From: Akkermansia muciniphila
GTDB taxonomy: Bacteria > Verrucomicrobiota > Verrucomicrobiia > Verrucomicrobiales > Akkermansiaceae
Assembly: GCF_040616545.1 (NCBI RefSeq)
Contig: NZ_CP156688.1
Location: 1,240,001-1,304,000 of the forward strand
Length of the DNA: 64,000 nt
Direction of reading: 5' to 3'
Below, piece by piece: positions 10,788 through 19,766 of this stretch; within the stretch, counting starts at the first letter, position 1, and each line of letters begins with the position of its first letter. The notes beneath the pieces are model-generated. The model did no database searches. It was not told the origin of the DNA and saw nothing but the letters and a program-made list of their open reading frames with translations. A program made the position numbers and the translations under genes.

Positions 10788-12020
10788 TCAATCGGAATCC
10801 ACGCCCAGCTTGTTTTTGCGGTAATGGTCCAGGGAAATGCGGTAGAAGTACACGATCGCCAGCAGGTTCAGCAATGCCCCTGTGCCGAAGGCCCAGTTCA
10901 GGTTCAGGTACGCGTAAATCTTGCCCCCGAAGAACATGCCCGTGCCCACTCCGATGTCAAAGGCCGTGAAGAACGTGGAATTGACGGCTCCCCGGTGGCC
11001 GCGGTCCGCCATGTTCAGCTTCATGGTCTGGAAGGTGGGGATGAAGATGCCGAATCCGAAGCCGATGAGGATGGCGGATGTGTAGTAAACCCATTCCAGC
11101 GGCGCGAGCGCCAGCGCGCCGAAGCTGACGGTCAGGATGCTCAGGGAGATGACGGAAAGCTCCGCCACGCGTCCGCGGTCAATCTGCCTGCCCACCATGA
11201 ACCGGGAGACCAGCATGCCCAGCCCCATCAGAGCATAAAACAGCCCGGCGTATTTGAAGCCGTACATTTTCCCGTACAGGGCGGAGTAAACGGCCACCAC
11301 CCCGTAGGAGAAGGAGGCGATCATCACATTCACCGCCAGCGGAATGCCCACGCGCAGCACCAGGCGGTCCAGCACCTTTTTGGGCGTTTCCTGCACGGGT
11401 TCCTGGACAGGGCGTCCGGGAGCGCGGATGAGGGAGGCTATTCCGGCCCCGGCCAGGCACAGCACCAGGGAGCTCCACGTAATCACGTAAAAGCCGTATA
11501 CCTGGTATATCTGGAGGCCGATGACGGGCCCCAGGCACATGCCCAGCGTCATCGTCATGCCGAAAAAGCCCAGGCCTTCCCCGCGCCGGGACGGGGGGAT
11601 GATGTCCACCGCCATCGTGGGGCCGGAGGTGGTCATGCCGCCCCAGATCAGCCCCTGCACAAAGCGCGTCAGGAAAAACGCCAGGGCGGTGGCCGCTACC
11701 GCATACCCGGAAAAGGACAGGGCCAGCAGGATGTAAACCGTGATGTAAATCTTCTTGCGGTCTCCGGTATCCACCCGGTGTGCAAACCAGGGGCGGGAAA
11801 TAATGGCGGCCAGCACATAAATGGACATGATCCAGCCCAGCCAGCCGGAGGAAACCTGCAATTGCCCCGTCAAATACAGCGGGAGGACGGGCACCAGTTC
11901 AAAGAAGGCCAACCCCATCATCAGGTTCGCGCAGCAGGCCAGGATGTAGTCCCGCGTCCAGAGGGGCGTTTTGACGGGGGGTGCGGTTTCCGCCGCCAAT
12001 TCATCTCTGGTCCGGGTCAT
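10788..12020 (-). CDS. Major facilitator superfamily transporter
   Basis: This 410-residue protein has about twelve hydrophobic segments arranged as two six-helix halves around a cytoplasmic loop at residues 195-215 (RAPGRPVQEPVQETPKK). The loop after helix 2 reads HRVDTGDRKKIY, an MFS motif-A variant, and the helix-5-type motif is GPTMAVDIIPPSRRGEGLGFFG. This places it with the MFS_1 drug/metabolite exporters of DHA type, in the inner membrane. The substrate cannot be inferred. It converges on the LysR gene and is divergent from the cobalamin adenosyltransferase gene with a 258-bp spacer. Confidence 0.88.
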   Translation of the reverse strand: MTRTRDELAAETAPPVKTPLWTRDYILACCANLMMGLAFFELVPVLPLYLTGQLQVSSGWLGWIMSIYVLAAIISRPWFAHRVDTGDRKKIYITVYILLALSFSGYAVAATALAFFLTRFVQGLIWGGMTTSGPTMAVDIIPPSRRGEGLGFFGMTMTLGMCLGPVIGLQIYQVYGFYVITWSSLVLCLAGAGIASLIRAPGRPVQEPVQETPKKVLDRLVLRVGIPLAVNVMIASFSYGVVAVYSALYGKMYGFKYAGLFYALMGLGMLVSRFMVGRQIDRGRVAELSVISLSILTVSFGALALAPLEWVYYTSAILIGFGFGIFIPTFQTMKLNMADRGHRGAVNSTFFTAFDIGVGTGMFFGGKIYAYLNLNWAFGTGALLNLLAIVYFYRISLDHYRKNKLGVDSD

Positions 12021-12278
12021 GCAGGGGTTGTACAGCCATCGGAAAAAGTTTCAAACGGTCTGACGTGTCATGCCGCAGTTCCCGCCAGGGAAAGGAATGG
12101 AGGCGGGTGTTTTTAACCGCGACGGATAAACTCCCCGGGTGGTTGAATACCCGGAAAAGAGGCGGAACGGAGCACGGCTGATGGACGGCTGCCGGGAGCA
12201 TCGTGCTTGCGCGGTGGGTGAAGAATCATGCCTTCTTTTTTGCGTGCAGGGCCGCGCGGGCATGGTAGGGTACGGGGT

Positions 12279-12836
12279 ATGAGCGTGATCACCAAGCGTG
12301 GAGACAGCGGAGAAACGGACCTGATGTTCGGCAAACGGAGCCCCAAGACGGCTCCGCGCATTGAAGCTTACGGAACGGTGGATGAATTGAATTCCCTGAT
12401 CGGCGTGGTGCGCCATTCCGGAGTAAGCCCCCGGACGGTGGAAATGCTGGACGGCGTTCAGGCGCGCCTGGTGGGCGCCATGGGGGAACTGGCCACGCTG
12501 GAGGAAGACCTTCCCAAGTATGATGCCAAAGGCTATGCCCGCATCACGGCGGAGGACGTGGCGTGGCTGGAGGAACAGGCCCACCTGCTGGAGAAGGAAT
12601 GCGACATCCGCTTCAAGGGGTGGGCGCGCCCCGGCAAGGAGGGGTCACTGGGTTCCGCCTATCTGGACCTGGCCCGGTCCGTCTGCCGCCGTGCAGAACG
12701 CCGGGTGGTGGCGCTGAGGCTGGATAATGCCCTGAGCAATGTGAACACGGCCCTCTTCCTGAACCGCCTTTCCGACCTCTGCTGGGTTCTGGCCCGCTTT
12801 GAGGCTCTGGACGCCGGGGAAAAGGCGGAAGCCTGA
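12279..12836 (+). CDS. ATP:cob(I)alamin adenosyltransferase, PduO type
   Basis: From the ATG at 12279 this 185-residue protein begins in the family-typical way, MSVITKRGDSGETDLMFG, and continues with YGTVDELNSLIG. The ATP-binding segment near residue 130 reads LARSVCRRAERRVV, and DLCWVLAR lies at the C-terminus. PduO-type enzymes transfer adenosine from ATP to cob(I)alamin, making coenzyme B12 in the cytosol. An earlier in-frame ATG at 12228 exists, but the domain begins at 12279 and a GGTAGGG lies upstream. I see no cobalamin riboswitch in the leader. No B12 biosynthesis genes are adjacent, so it may serve salvage (inference). Confidence 0.92.
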   Translation: MSVITKRGDSGETDLMFGKRSPKTAPRIEAYGTVDELNSLIGVVRHSGVSPRTVEMLDGVQARLVGAMGELATLEEDLPKYDAKGYARITAEDVAWLEEQAHLLEKECDIRFKGWARPGKEGSLGSAYLDLARSVCRRAERRVVALRLDNALSNVNTALFLNRLSDLCWVLARFEALDAGEKAEA

Positions 12837-12914
12837 ATGGGCCGTTACCGCCATCCTTCTTTTCCCGAGAGGGGGAAGATGGAAAAAGGGAGCTTCCGGG
12901 CACGTCAAAAGTTT

Positions 12915-13325
12915 TTATTCCCTGAACCTTTGCTGATGCAGAAATTCGAGGAAGGAGGAATTCGTGGCGGGAAGGTTGTCCCGTTCCTGGATTTTCTCAT
13001 AGATGCGCATGTACATTCCCAGGCCGTCTCCGCCGCATATATGGCCGCCTGTCATGCGGCGTTTTGTACCGTTGCCGTCCAGGAGAACAATAGTTCCGCC
13101 CAGGGGATGAAGAATGCTGCCATGGCTGTCGAAACCGATTCCGTATGTGGTTGTTCCATCGGAGAATTCCACCGCGGACACGTTAAAAAATGTTTCCTGA
13201 TGGTTTTTCGCGAGGTCCAGGTCTCTGTGGGCTCTCCAAAGAAGGACGGGGATGGAAAGAAAATAAAGTCCGGCGGCCAGAATCAGCACGGAAAGCAACA
13301 GTTTATGTCTTTTTAAAAATGGCAT
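12915..13325 (-). CDS. Unknown small membrane-anchored protein
   Basis: I do not recognise this 136-residue protein. Residues about 8-28 form one hydrophobic helix after a basic start (MPFLKRHK), so it is probably anchored or secreted. The rest is a short soluble domain with a possible beta-rich core (FSDGTTTYGIGFDSHGSI) and a Gly-rich stretch GGHICGGDGLGMYMRIYEKI. It has a single gene's worth of space between the convergent adenosyltransferase gene and the divergent alpha-2-macroglobulin gene. Confidence 0.55.
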   Translation of the reverse strand: MPFLKRHKLLLSVLILAAGLYFLSIPVLLWRAHRDLDLAKNHQETFFNVSAVEFSDGTTTYGIGFDSHGSILHPLGGTIVLLDGNGTKRRMTGGHICGGDGLGMYMRIYEKIQERDNLPATNSSFLEFLHQQRFRE

Positions 13326-13555
13326 GGCCGTGAAAATCGCTTGTTGCGGTGTTCTTTATTCATATTACATTAAGAATGCCAGCATTTTATGTCAAGTCCG
13401 CATGGATATGTTTCCGCCTCTTTCCTGTCCGGAACGGAAGAGGTTCAATAAGCGCATTTGCGCTTCCGCTTCATTTTTTGCCGCTTGCGGATTTTCTGCT
13501 TGTGTTGAAGACTCAAAAGTAGGAGAAGATGGGTACATAGAATTACCCTCCTCCC
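13326..13555. other. Divergent control region upstream of the alpha-2-macroglobulin gene
   Basis: This 230-bp region holds a hairpin, aagcgca/tgcgctt (13450-13465), followed eight bases later by a T6 run. That could be an attenuator or a short-RNA terminator on the plus strand. TACATA at 13534-13539, 16 bp before the ATG at 13556, resembles a -10 box. Confidence 0.35.
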
Positions 13556-16500
13556 ATGAAACTCTGTTCTTTTATTATTGGCTGCTTATTAGGAGTTTGC
13601 AGTGTTTGTTCATCCCTTGCCGCCACTACGGTGGCTTATCCGCCTGCCTCACCCTCACATCTGGAAAAGGGGAAGCCGTTCCAACTGGTCTTTGACAAGG
13701 CCGTGGTACCCGCTTCCGGAGTAGGAAAACCGGCGGATCCGGCGCTGACGTCCTTTTCCCCGGAGGAGAAACCGTGGAAACTGGCATTGGACAAGTCCAC
13801 CGTACCGATGACGGAACTGGAGGAGGCAGGGCTGACAGAGCTGACGCTTCTTTTTCCTTCCTTGAAGTTTTCTTCCAAATGGATTACTCCCAACGTACTG
13901 GAGTTCATACCGCTGGAGGAGGTCCCCTTCCGGGCCTCCTATCTATGGAAACCGGCGGAGAACACCCGTTTTCTGGACGGTTCCCCGGTGCCATCCGTTC
14001 CGCTGCGCCTGACAGGGCGCGTAACCTGGAATTTCTACCTGTCTTCCGTGGACAGGGGCTGGCAGGGGGGTGAAGTTTACCCGTGGGAAAGTTTTTTCCT
14101 GGTGATTCCCGACGTTGTTCCAGACAAGGGAAATGCCTCGAATAGCTTGTATGGCAACGGCAAGGATTTCCTGATGCTTCCGGGTTATTGTTCATGGAAG
14201 CAGGTATTGGAAGAGAACCTCCGTTTTGCCAATGTTCCGGCGGCGCAGGAGTTGAAGAGCGAGGATATTAAGGAGCGTCTCAAGGCGGGGAACGGAGAGG
14301 ATGATGTGGGGTTCCGCCTGCGGCCCGCCACGTTGAAGGAGGTGAGAGGCGCCAAATCCTACCGTGTGAGAAATATTGCCGGGGAGGGAAGGTTCAAGGG
14401 CAGTCTTGACGGCATGGCCGTTCCCGGCGTGTACGTTATTCAGCCGGAAGGGATGTTCCGGTATGGCAGGAACTATTATCTGGTCAGCCGGGATGCTTCT
14501 TTCCTTTCTTCCCGTGGAGGGGGGCTGAAAACCGGACTGGAGGAAACCAAGCTGGGCACCGTGCCCCGTTTTTCCGCCTCCGGTTATTACCATGCGTTTT
14601 CCGGCAGCGGAGGCCGTTTAACCCTGGAATGGACTCTCCCTGTACAGATTGGGGATTTGGAACAATTCTGCCGGGACCATGTGGAGTTGTTCGTGCAGGG
14701 CGGCAAGAAGCCCATGGAGTACGAGGAACAGGAGGGAGGCTTTGTCGCGTCCCTGGGCGGGGAAGACGGGGATACCGCGCGGAAGGTAGTGATCCGCCTG
14801 GACAGGGAACGGCTGGCGGATATGAAGCAGATACGCCCCCAGTGGTATTCCTCCCTGCCTTTCCTGGTGAGCGGAGAGGGCGCCGTGTTCAAACTGCGGT
14901 GGAAGCTGAAGGGCGTCCGTTCCGTGGATGGCCAGGAATTGTCCCGGAAGAATTCGGAAGATTCCGTGGAGGTAAGGCCGGAAGCTCCCTCCCTGTACCT
15001 GGATGCGGGCAATAACGGCATCATGTACGCCGGTTCCCGCCAATTGAAGGCTTCCGTCAGTAATTTGAGGGATTTAACCGTGCGGGGCTACCGGATCAGG
15101 GATGGCTACCAGCACCAGACGATGGCGGCTTACAGGAAGATTTATGAGCGTGACCGGGAGGCGCCACTTTCCCGTACCGTGACGGACCTTGACCGGAGGC
15201 ATTTTCTGCCTGCCGAACTTCTTGCCGCGGATAAAAAGGGGGCGCTGGCCCTGGATGTCCGTGGCAAAACGGAAGCGTCCATCGGCCTGGACGGCCTGTT
15301 TGGAGGGGCCGTGGAGCCGGGCATGTATTTCATTGAGGTGGAGGGCCGCGTCAGTGATCCGGTGCTGGAGGCGTACAAGTTGTTCGGCGCGCCTTCAGAG
15401 AACGGAGGCAGAAGGGAGTTCAGCAGGGATGAGGCTTCTTATGCCGTGCAGGCCCTCGTTCAGGTGACGGATATGGGCGTCCTGCACAAGAAGACGGCGG
15501 ATGATATGTTTGTGTACGTGTATTCCCTGGCTACCGGGAAAGCTGCGGAAAAGGCGCAGGTTCAGCTACTAGACGCCGGGGGCGCCGTGCTGGCTTCCGT
15601 TCCCGTGGAGCAGGGCGCCGTGCGGCTGCCCATGGCCGGGATGGGCGGGAAGGCCGCCTATGTGCGCGTCCTGTCCGGGGCGGACAGTTACCTGAGCCCC
15701 CTGGAAGACTGGCCGGGGAAAGTGAGCACGTGGTCCTTTGATGTGAAGACCCTGCCTTATGAATGGGAGGCCCTGGGGCTGAACCCGGCCACCACCGCGG
15801 AGACCAGGCTGTTCATGTTCTCTGACCGGAACCTTTACCGGCCGGGAGAGACGATGCACCTGAAGGGAATCGTGAGGTCCCTGCTGGACAACCGCCTTAC
15901 CCCGGCCCCCGTGGAGGAAGTCAAGCTGACCGTCCGGGACAGCCGGAACCGGGAAGTGGCCGTCAAGCAGGTGAATTTGTCTGATGCGGGAACGTTTGAC
16001 CTGGATTTCACCTTCCCTGAGGAAGAGACGGGAACCTATACCGTCCTTGCCGGCCTGAGGCTGAAAGGGGATTCCGCGCAGGAGGAGAAGGAAGATAACT
16101 CCTCCGGCGGGGACGACTATAAAAAATATTACCGTCAGGAATTCCACAAGAGCAACCGGGAGTTCCGGTATCCCGTAGAGGTGGCCGAGTTCAAGCGGAA
16201 TGAGTTTGAAGTGGAGGAAAGGATTCATGACCTGAAACCGGGGGCGGCTGTCCTGAAGGCCGACGTGAAGGCCACGAATTTCACGGGCACCCCCGTTTCC
16301 GGCGGCAAGGTGAACTGGTCCCTGCGCAGCGTACCGTCCAATTTTTATCCCGCCGGATACAGGGATTACCGTTTCGGGGATTACCGGAGTGAGGATGCAG
16401 GCTACTGGCAGGCTTATTACGGTTATTCCGGCGGCGGAGCCTCTTCCGGCATGAAGCAGCAGTCCGCCGTGCTGGACGGGAAAGGCGCGAATACGGTGGA

Positions 16501-19500
16501 GTTTTCCCTGGCCGGCCAGTCCTTCCCCAGGGTCAGGCGGCTGTCCCTCCAGGCTTCCGTGGTGAACGGGAATGAGCAGTTGGTCAAGGCTTCCCGGAGC
16601 GCCGTCTGGAATCCGGCTTCCGTGTTTGTGGGGGTGAAGAACAGCTCTTCCATCTGCCGCCAGGGAACGCCTCTGGATTTGCGCCTGATTGCGCTGGGGC
16701 TGGACGGGAAGCCCTACGCGGGAAGTAACCTGAACCTGGACATGACGGTGACGCGCACCGCCTTCCGCCCTGTGCGGTACGAGAGTGATGATGCCACGAC
16801 CGTGCGCAATGACGAGGTAACGGCCACGGTGATGAAGAAGACGCTGACCGTGGCTCCGGCGGATTCCGCCGATATCCGGACCGGAGGAAAGGCCGTCTCC
16901 ATCCCCACCGCGCAGGACGGCATTTACGAGGCGGCTTTTTCCGGACGTGACGCAGAGGGGCGGGAATTCCGCACCGCCGTGAAGTACTGGGTTTACGGCA
17001 GTGACGTTTCCCCGTGGGAATACCATGACGGACTGAAAGTGAAGATTATTCCGGACAAGCAGCTGTACAAGCCGGGAGAGACGGCCCGCCTCCTGGTCCA
17101 GACGCCCATTGAAGGGGAAGTAATGGTGACGGTGGAACGGGAGAAGGTGCTGCGGAGCTTTGCCAGAAAGCTGACACTGGACAACCCCGTGATTGAAGTG
17201 CCGCTGGAAGATGCGGACTCCCCGAATGTCTATGTCTCCGTTTTTCTGGTGAAGGGAGCGGATTTGAGCAGCCGCAAGGCCCGCAATCCCCAGTTGAAGC
17301 TGGGATACGCCGCCCTGAAGGTGCAGCCCGTCCGGCACACCCTGAATGTAAAGGTGTCTGCGCCCGCCGGCATGTCCCGGCCCGGTTCCCTTGCCGTGGT
17401 CAGCGGCGTGGTGACGGATTATCTGGGCAGGCCGGTCCGGAATGCGGAGGTGTGCCTGTTTGCGGAGGATGAGGGCACCCTCCAGGTCATCGGTTACAGA
17501 ACGCCCCTGCCCATCCGTTATTTTTATGCGGACCGCCCCCTGTCCGTGGGCACGTGGACCACGCTGGAACAAATTCTGGATGAAGACTGGGGCGCCCGCC
17601 CCACGGACAACAAGGGCGTGTTCATTGGCGGCGGGGATTCTTCCGACGGTTCCCGGAAAGCGCCGGAGAACCTGGATTTAAGGAAGAATTTCAACCCGTG
17701 CGCCGTGTGGCTGGCCTCACTCCGTACAGACGGGGAAGGCCGGTTCAAGGCGGAATACAGGAATCCGGATACGCTGACCCGCTACCGGGTGATGGCGGTC
17801 GCCCTGGCGGGGGATTCCGCTTTCGGAACCGGGGAAGGGGCTTACGTGGTGAACAAGCCCGTGATGCTGGAACCCGCTCCCCCCTTCACCGCGACGGAAG
17901 GCGATTCCCTGAATATTCCGGTGACGGTGAGCCAGACGGGTGACAGGAAGGGACCGTGGGTGGTCACGCTGAAATCCGGTTCCGCCGCCGCTTCCGTGCC
18001 GCAGCCCGTGCAGACGCTGACCTTGAACGGCAACCAGCCTGAAACGCTGGTGTTCAACGTGAAATTTACGCAGCCCGGAGAAGCGCGGCTGACCTGGGAC
18101 ATACGTGCCGCCGACAGCAGCGGCACGCCATATTCCTCCGGGGTTTACTCCCTGCTGAAGGATTCCGTGGAACATGCGTTTGAGGTGGTGCCTCCCTTCC
18201 CGGACCTGCGGGAACTGCGATGTTTCTCCCTTTCCTCCGGGAAGACGCTGGACGTGCCGGAACTGGTGACCACGCCCTTCCTGAAGGGAACCCCCATCCG
18301 GGTGACGCTCGGCACGTCTCCCCTGCTGTATGCGGACGGCAGCGTGAATTACCTGCTGCGGTATCCGTACGGCTGCCTGGAACAGCTTTCCTCTTCCACG
18401 CTCCCGTGGATTTATGAGCCGCTTCTGGCCAAATACCTTCCCGGCTTCAAGGGGAAGTCTCCGGAGGACCGTGCGCGGGCCCTGCGGAGCGGCGTGTACA
18501 AGATCATGAAGAACCAGCTTTCCTCCGGTGGCCTGGCCTACTGGGAGGGAAGCGGGGAGGTGAGCGAGTACTGCCCGTATGCCGCGCTGGTGCTGACCCT
18601 GGCGCGGGAACACGGAGTTTACGTGCCGGAGCGTGATCTTGACAAGCTGTACGCCTATCTGGAGCGGCAGTTGTCTGAAAAGCCCCGTGAGGGGCTCCTG
18701 GCGGCCTGGACGCTGGCCCGCGCGGGGCGCATGCCCGCCTCCCTGCTCAACCGCCTGCTGGACCAGGCCCGCGGGCTGGGGGCGGAAGACCGCCTGTACC
18801 TGGCGCTGGCTGCGGCGCTTTCCCCCCGTCCGGAGGCGAAGGCCCAGGCCCGGACCCTGATGAAGGTTTCCGCGGAGGAAATGAGGGAACCCCGCTGCCG
18901 CCTTCTGGCGGCCCTGGCGGAGATGGCCCTGGCCCCCGGTGATGAAGCGGTCCGGGAAAGGCTGGAACGCCTGATTGTGGACAGAATGTCGGGTTCCTTC
19001 GGAGGCCGGGCGCCGTACTCCACCTGGACTTCCGGCTGGGACGTCCTTCTGCTGGGGGAATACCTGAAAGGCTTGCAGGAAGCTCCCCTTTCCGCTCCCT
19101 TCCGCGTGGAACGGGGCGGCCGGACGCTTGACGGCGTATGTTCCGTGTCTTCTCCGGCCCGGTTCCTCGCCGCAGTCGGGGAGAAAGCCGTGCTCAGCCT
19201 TCCGGAGGCCGGAACCAGGGTGTACGGCATGGCGGAGGCCCACGGGCGCAGCAGCACGCAGCGCGACGGCGCCGCCGTCAACAAGGGCTTTGCCGTTTCA
19301 CGCATTTATGAAAAGCTTACCCCGGAAGGGACGTGGACGCCCGCGGCGGAGTTTGCCGTAGGGGATCTGGTGAGGATCACCCTTCAGGTGGACAAGGCTC
19401 CGGACCCGCTGGCGTACGTAGTGATGGAGGATTACCTGCCCTCCGCCTTTGAAGCCGTGAATCCGGCCCTGCTTTCCCAGATACCGGGAGGCCGGGAGAG

Positions 19501-19750
19501 CGAGGCGGAGGACGAGGGAAACCGCTGGTTCTACTGGAGCGGATGGGTGTCCCACCGGGAATTCCTGAAGGACCGGGTGCGCTTCTTCGCCAATTCCTGG
19601 AGGGAGGGCCGGTTTACGGCGCGCTATCTGGCGCGGGTGACCAAGTCCGGCTCCGTCATCGCTCCGTCCGCCAAGGCGGAACTGATGTACAAGCCGGAAA
19701 CTTACGGACTGGGCATTCCCCAGAAGCTGGCCGTCTCTCCGGGGCGGTGA
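13556..19750 (+). CDS. Alpha-2-macroglobulin family protein with thioester motif
   Basis: This 2064-residue protein has a signal peptide (about residues 1-22, ending SSLA) and no convincing lipobox, so it is probably secreted to the periplasm rather than lipidated like E. coli YfhM. It has many macroglobulin-like domains. An MG/bait-region area is at about residues 700-1250 with FSDRNLYRPGETMHLKG, and the thioester domain follows at about 1580-1850. The reactive thioester motif is GCLEQ with Cys1607. Bacterial A2Ms trap proteases that attack the envelope and link them covalently. The gene is followed after 16 bp by pbpC, the arrangement known from other bacteria, where the pair is thought to couple defence with repair. 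Confidence 0.95.
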   Translation: MKLCSFIIGCLLGVCSVCSSLAATTVAYPPASPSHLEKGKPFQLVFDKAVVPASGVGKPADPALTSFSPEEKPWKLALDKSTVPMTELEEAGLTELTLLFPSLKFSSKWITPNVLEFIPLEEVPFRASYLWKPAENTRFLDGSPVPSVPLRLTGRVTWNFYLSSVDRGWQGGEVYPWESFFLVIPDVVPDKGNASNSLYGNGKDFLMLPGYCSWKQVLEENLRFANVPAAQELKSEDIKERLKAGNGEDDVGFRLRPATLKEVRGAKSYRVRNIAGEGRFKGSLDGMAVPGVYVIQPEGMFRYGRNYYLVSRDASFLSSRGGGLKTGLEETKLGTVPRFSASGYYHAFSGSGGRLTLEWTLPVQIGDLEQFCRDHVELFVQGGKKPMEYEEQEGGFVASLGGEDGDTARKVVIRLDRERLADMKQIRPQWYSSLPFLVSGEGAVFKLRWKLKGVRSVDGQELSRKNSEDSVEVRPEAPSLYLDAGNNGIMYAGSRQLKASVSNLRDLTVRGYRIRDGYQHQTMAAYRKIYERDREAPLSRTVTDLDRRHFLPAELLAADKKGALALDVRGKTEASIGLDGLFGGAVEPGMYFIEVEGRVSDPVLEAYKLFGAPSENGGRREFSRDEASYAVQALVQVTDMGVLHKKTADDMFVYVYSLATGKAAEKAQVQLLDAGGAVLASVPVEQGAVRLPMAGMGGKAAYVRVLSGADSYLSPLEDWPGKVSTWSFDVKTLPYEWEALGLNPATTAETRLFMFSDRNLYRPGETMHLKGIVRSLLDNRLTPAPVEEVKLTVRDSRNREVAVKQVNLSDAGTFDLDFTFPEEETGTYTVLAGLRLKGDSAQEEKEDNSSGGDDYKKYYRQEFHKSNREFRYPVEVAEFKRNEFEVEERIHDLKPGAAVLKADVKATNFTGTPVSGGKVNWSLRSVPSNFYPAGYRDYRFGDYRSEDAGYWQAYYGYSGGGASSGMKQQSAVLDGKGANTVEFSLAGQSFPRVRRLSLQASVVNGNEQLVKASRSAVWNPASVFVGVKNSSSICRQGTPLDLRLIALGLDGKPYAGSNLNLDMTVTRTAFRPVRYESDDATTVRNDEVTATVMKKTLTVAPADSADIRTGGKAVSIPTAQDGIYEAAFSGRDAEGREFRTAVKYWVYGSDVSPWEYHDGLKVKIIPDKQLYKPGETARLLVQTPIEGEVMVTVEREKVLRSFARKLTLDNPVIEVPLEDADSPNVYVSVFLVKGADLSSRKARNPQLKLGYAALKVQPVRHTLNVKVSAPAGMSRPGSLAVVSGVVTDYLGRPVRNAEVCLFAEDEGTLQVIGYRTPLPIRYFYADRPLSVGTWTTLEQILDEDWGARPTDNKGVFIGGGDSSDGSRKAPENLDLRKNFNPCAVWLASLRTDGEGRFKAEYRNPDTLTRYRVMAVALAGDSAFGTGEGAYVVNKPVMLEPAPPFTATEGDSLNIPVTVSQTGDRKGPWVVTLKSGSAAASVPQPVQTLTLNGNQPETLVFNVKFTQPGEARLTWDIRAADSSGTPYSSGVYSLLKDSVEHAFEVVPPFPDLRELRCFSLSSGKTLDVPELVTTPFLKGTPIRVTLGTSPLLYADGSVNYLLRYPYGCLEQLSSSTLPWIYEPLLAKYLPGFKGKSPEDRARALRSGVYKIMKNQLSSGGLAYWEGSGEVSEYCPYAALVLTLAREHGVYVPERDLDKLYAYLERQLSEKPREGLLAAWTLARAGRMPASLLNRLLDQARGLGAEDRLYLALAAALSPRPEAKAQARTLMKVSAEEMREPRCRLLAALAEMALAPGDEAVRERLERLIVDRMSGSFGGRAPYSTWTSGWDVLLLGEYLKGLQEAPLSAPFRVERGGRTLDGVCSVSSPARFLAAVGEKAVLSLPEAGTRVYGMAEAHGRSSTQRDGAAVNKGFAVSRIYEKLTPEGTWTPAAEFAVGDLVRITLQVDKAPDPLAYVVMEDYLPSAFEAVNPALLSQIPGGRESEAEDEGNRWFYWSGWVSHREFLKDRVRFFANSWREGRFTARYLARVTKSGSVIAPSAKAELMYKPETYGLGIPQKLAVSPGR

Positions 19751-19766
19751 CCACGGTTTTCTTCCG

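Noticed and set aside
12021-12278. Cobalamin riboswitch before the adenosyltransferase gene
   Set aside because: I found no B12-box-like conserved core; the region shows only short GC-rich stems.
13521-13540. Three-codon mini-ORF (Met-Gly-Thr-stop) after an AGGAG upstream of A2M
   Set aside because: The spacing between AGGAG and ATG is only 3 bases, too short for efficient initiation, so I do not call a leader peptide.
15569-17572. 667-codon open frame antisense to the A2M gene
   Set aside because: It is a shadow of the A2M coding strand, with repetitive His/Gly/Pro-rich sequence and no domain.
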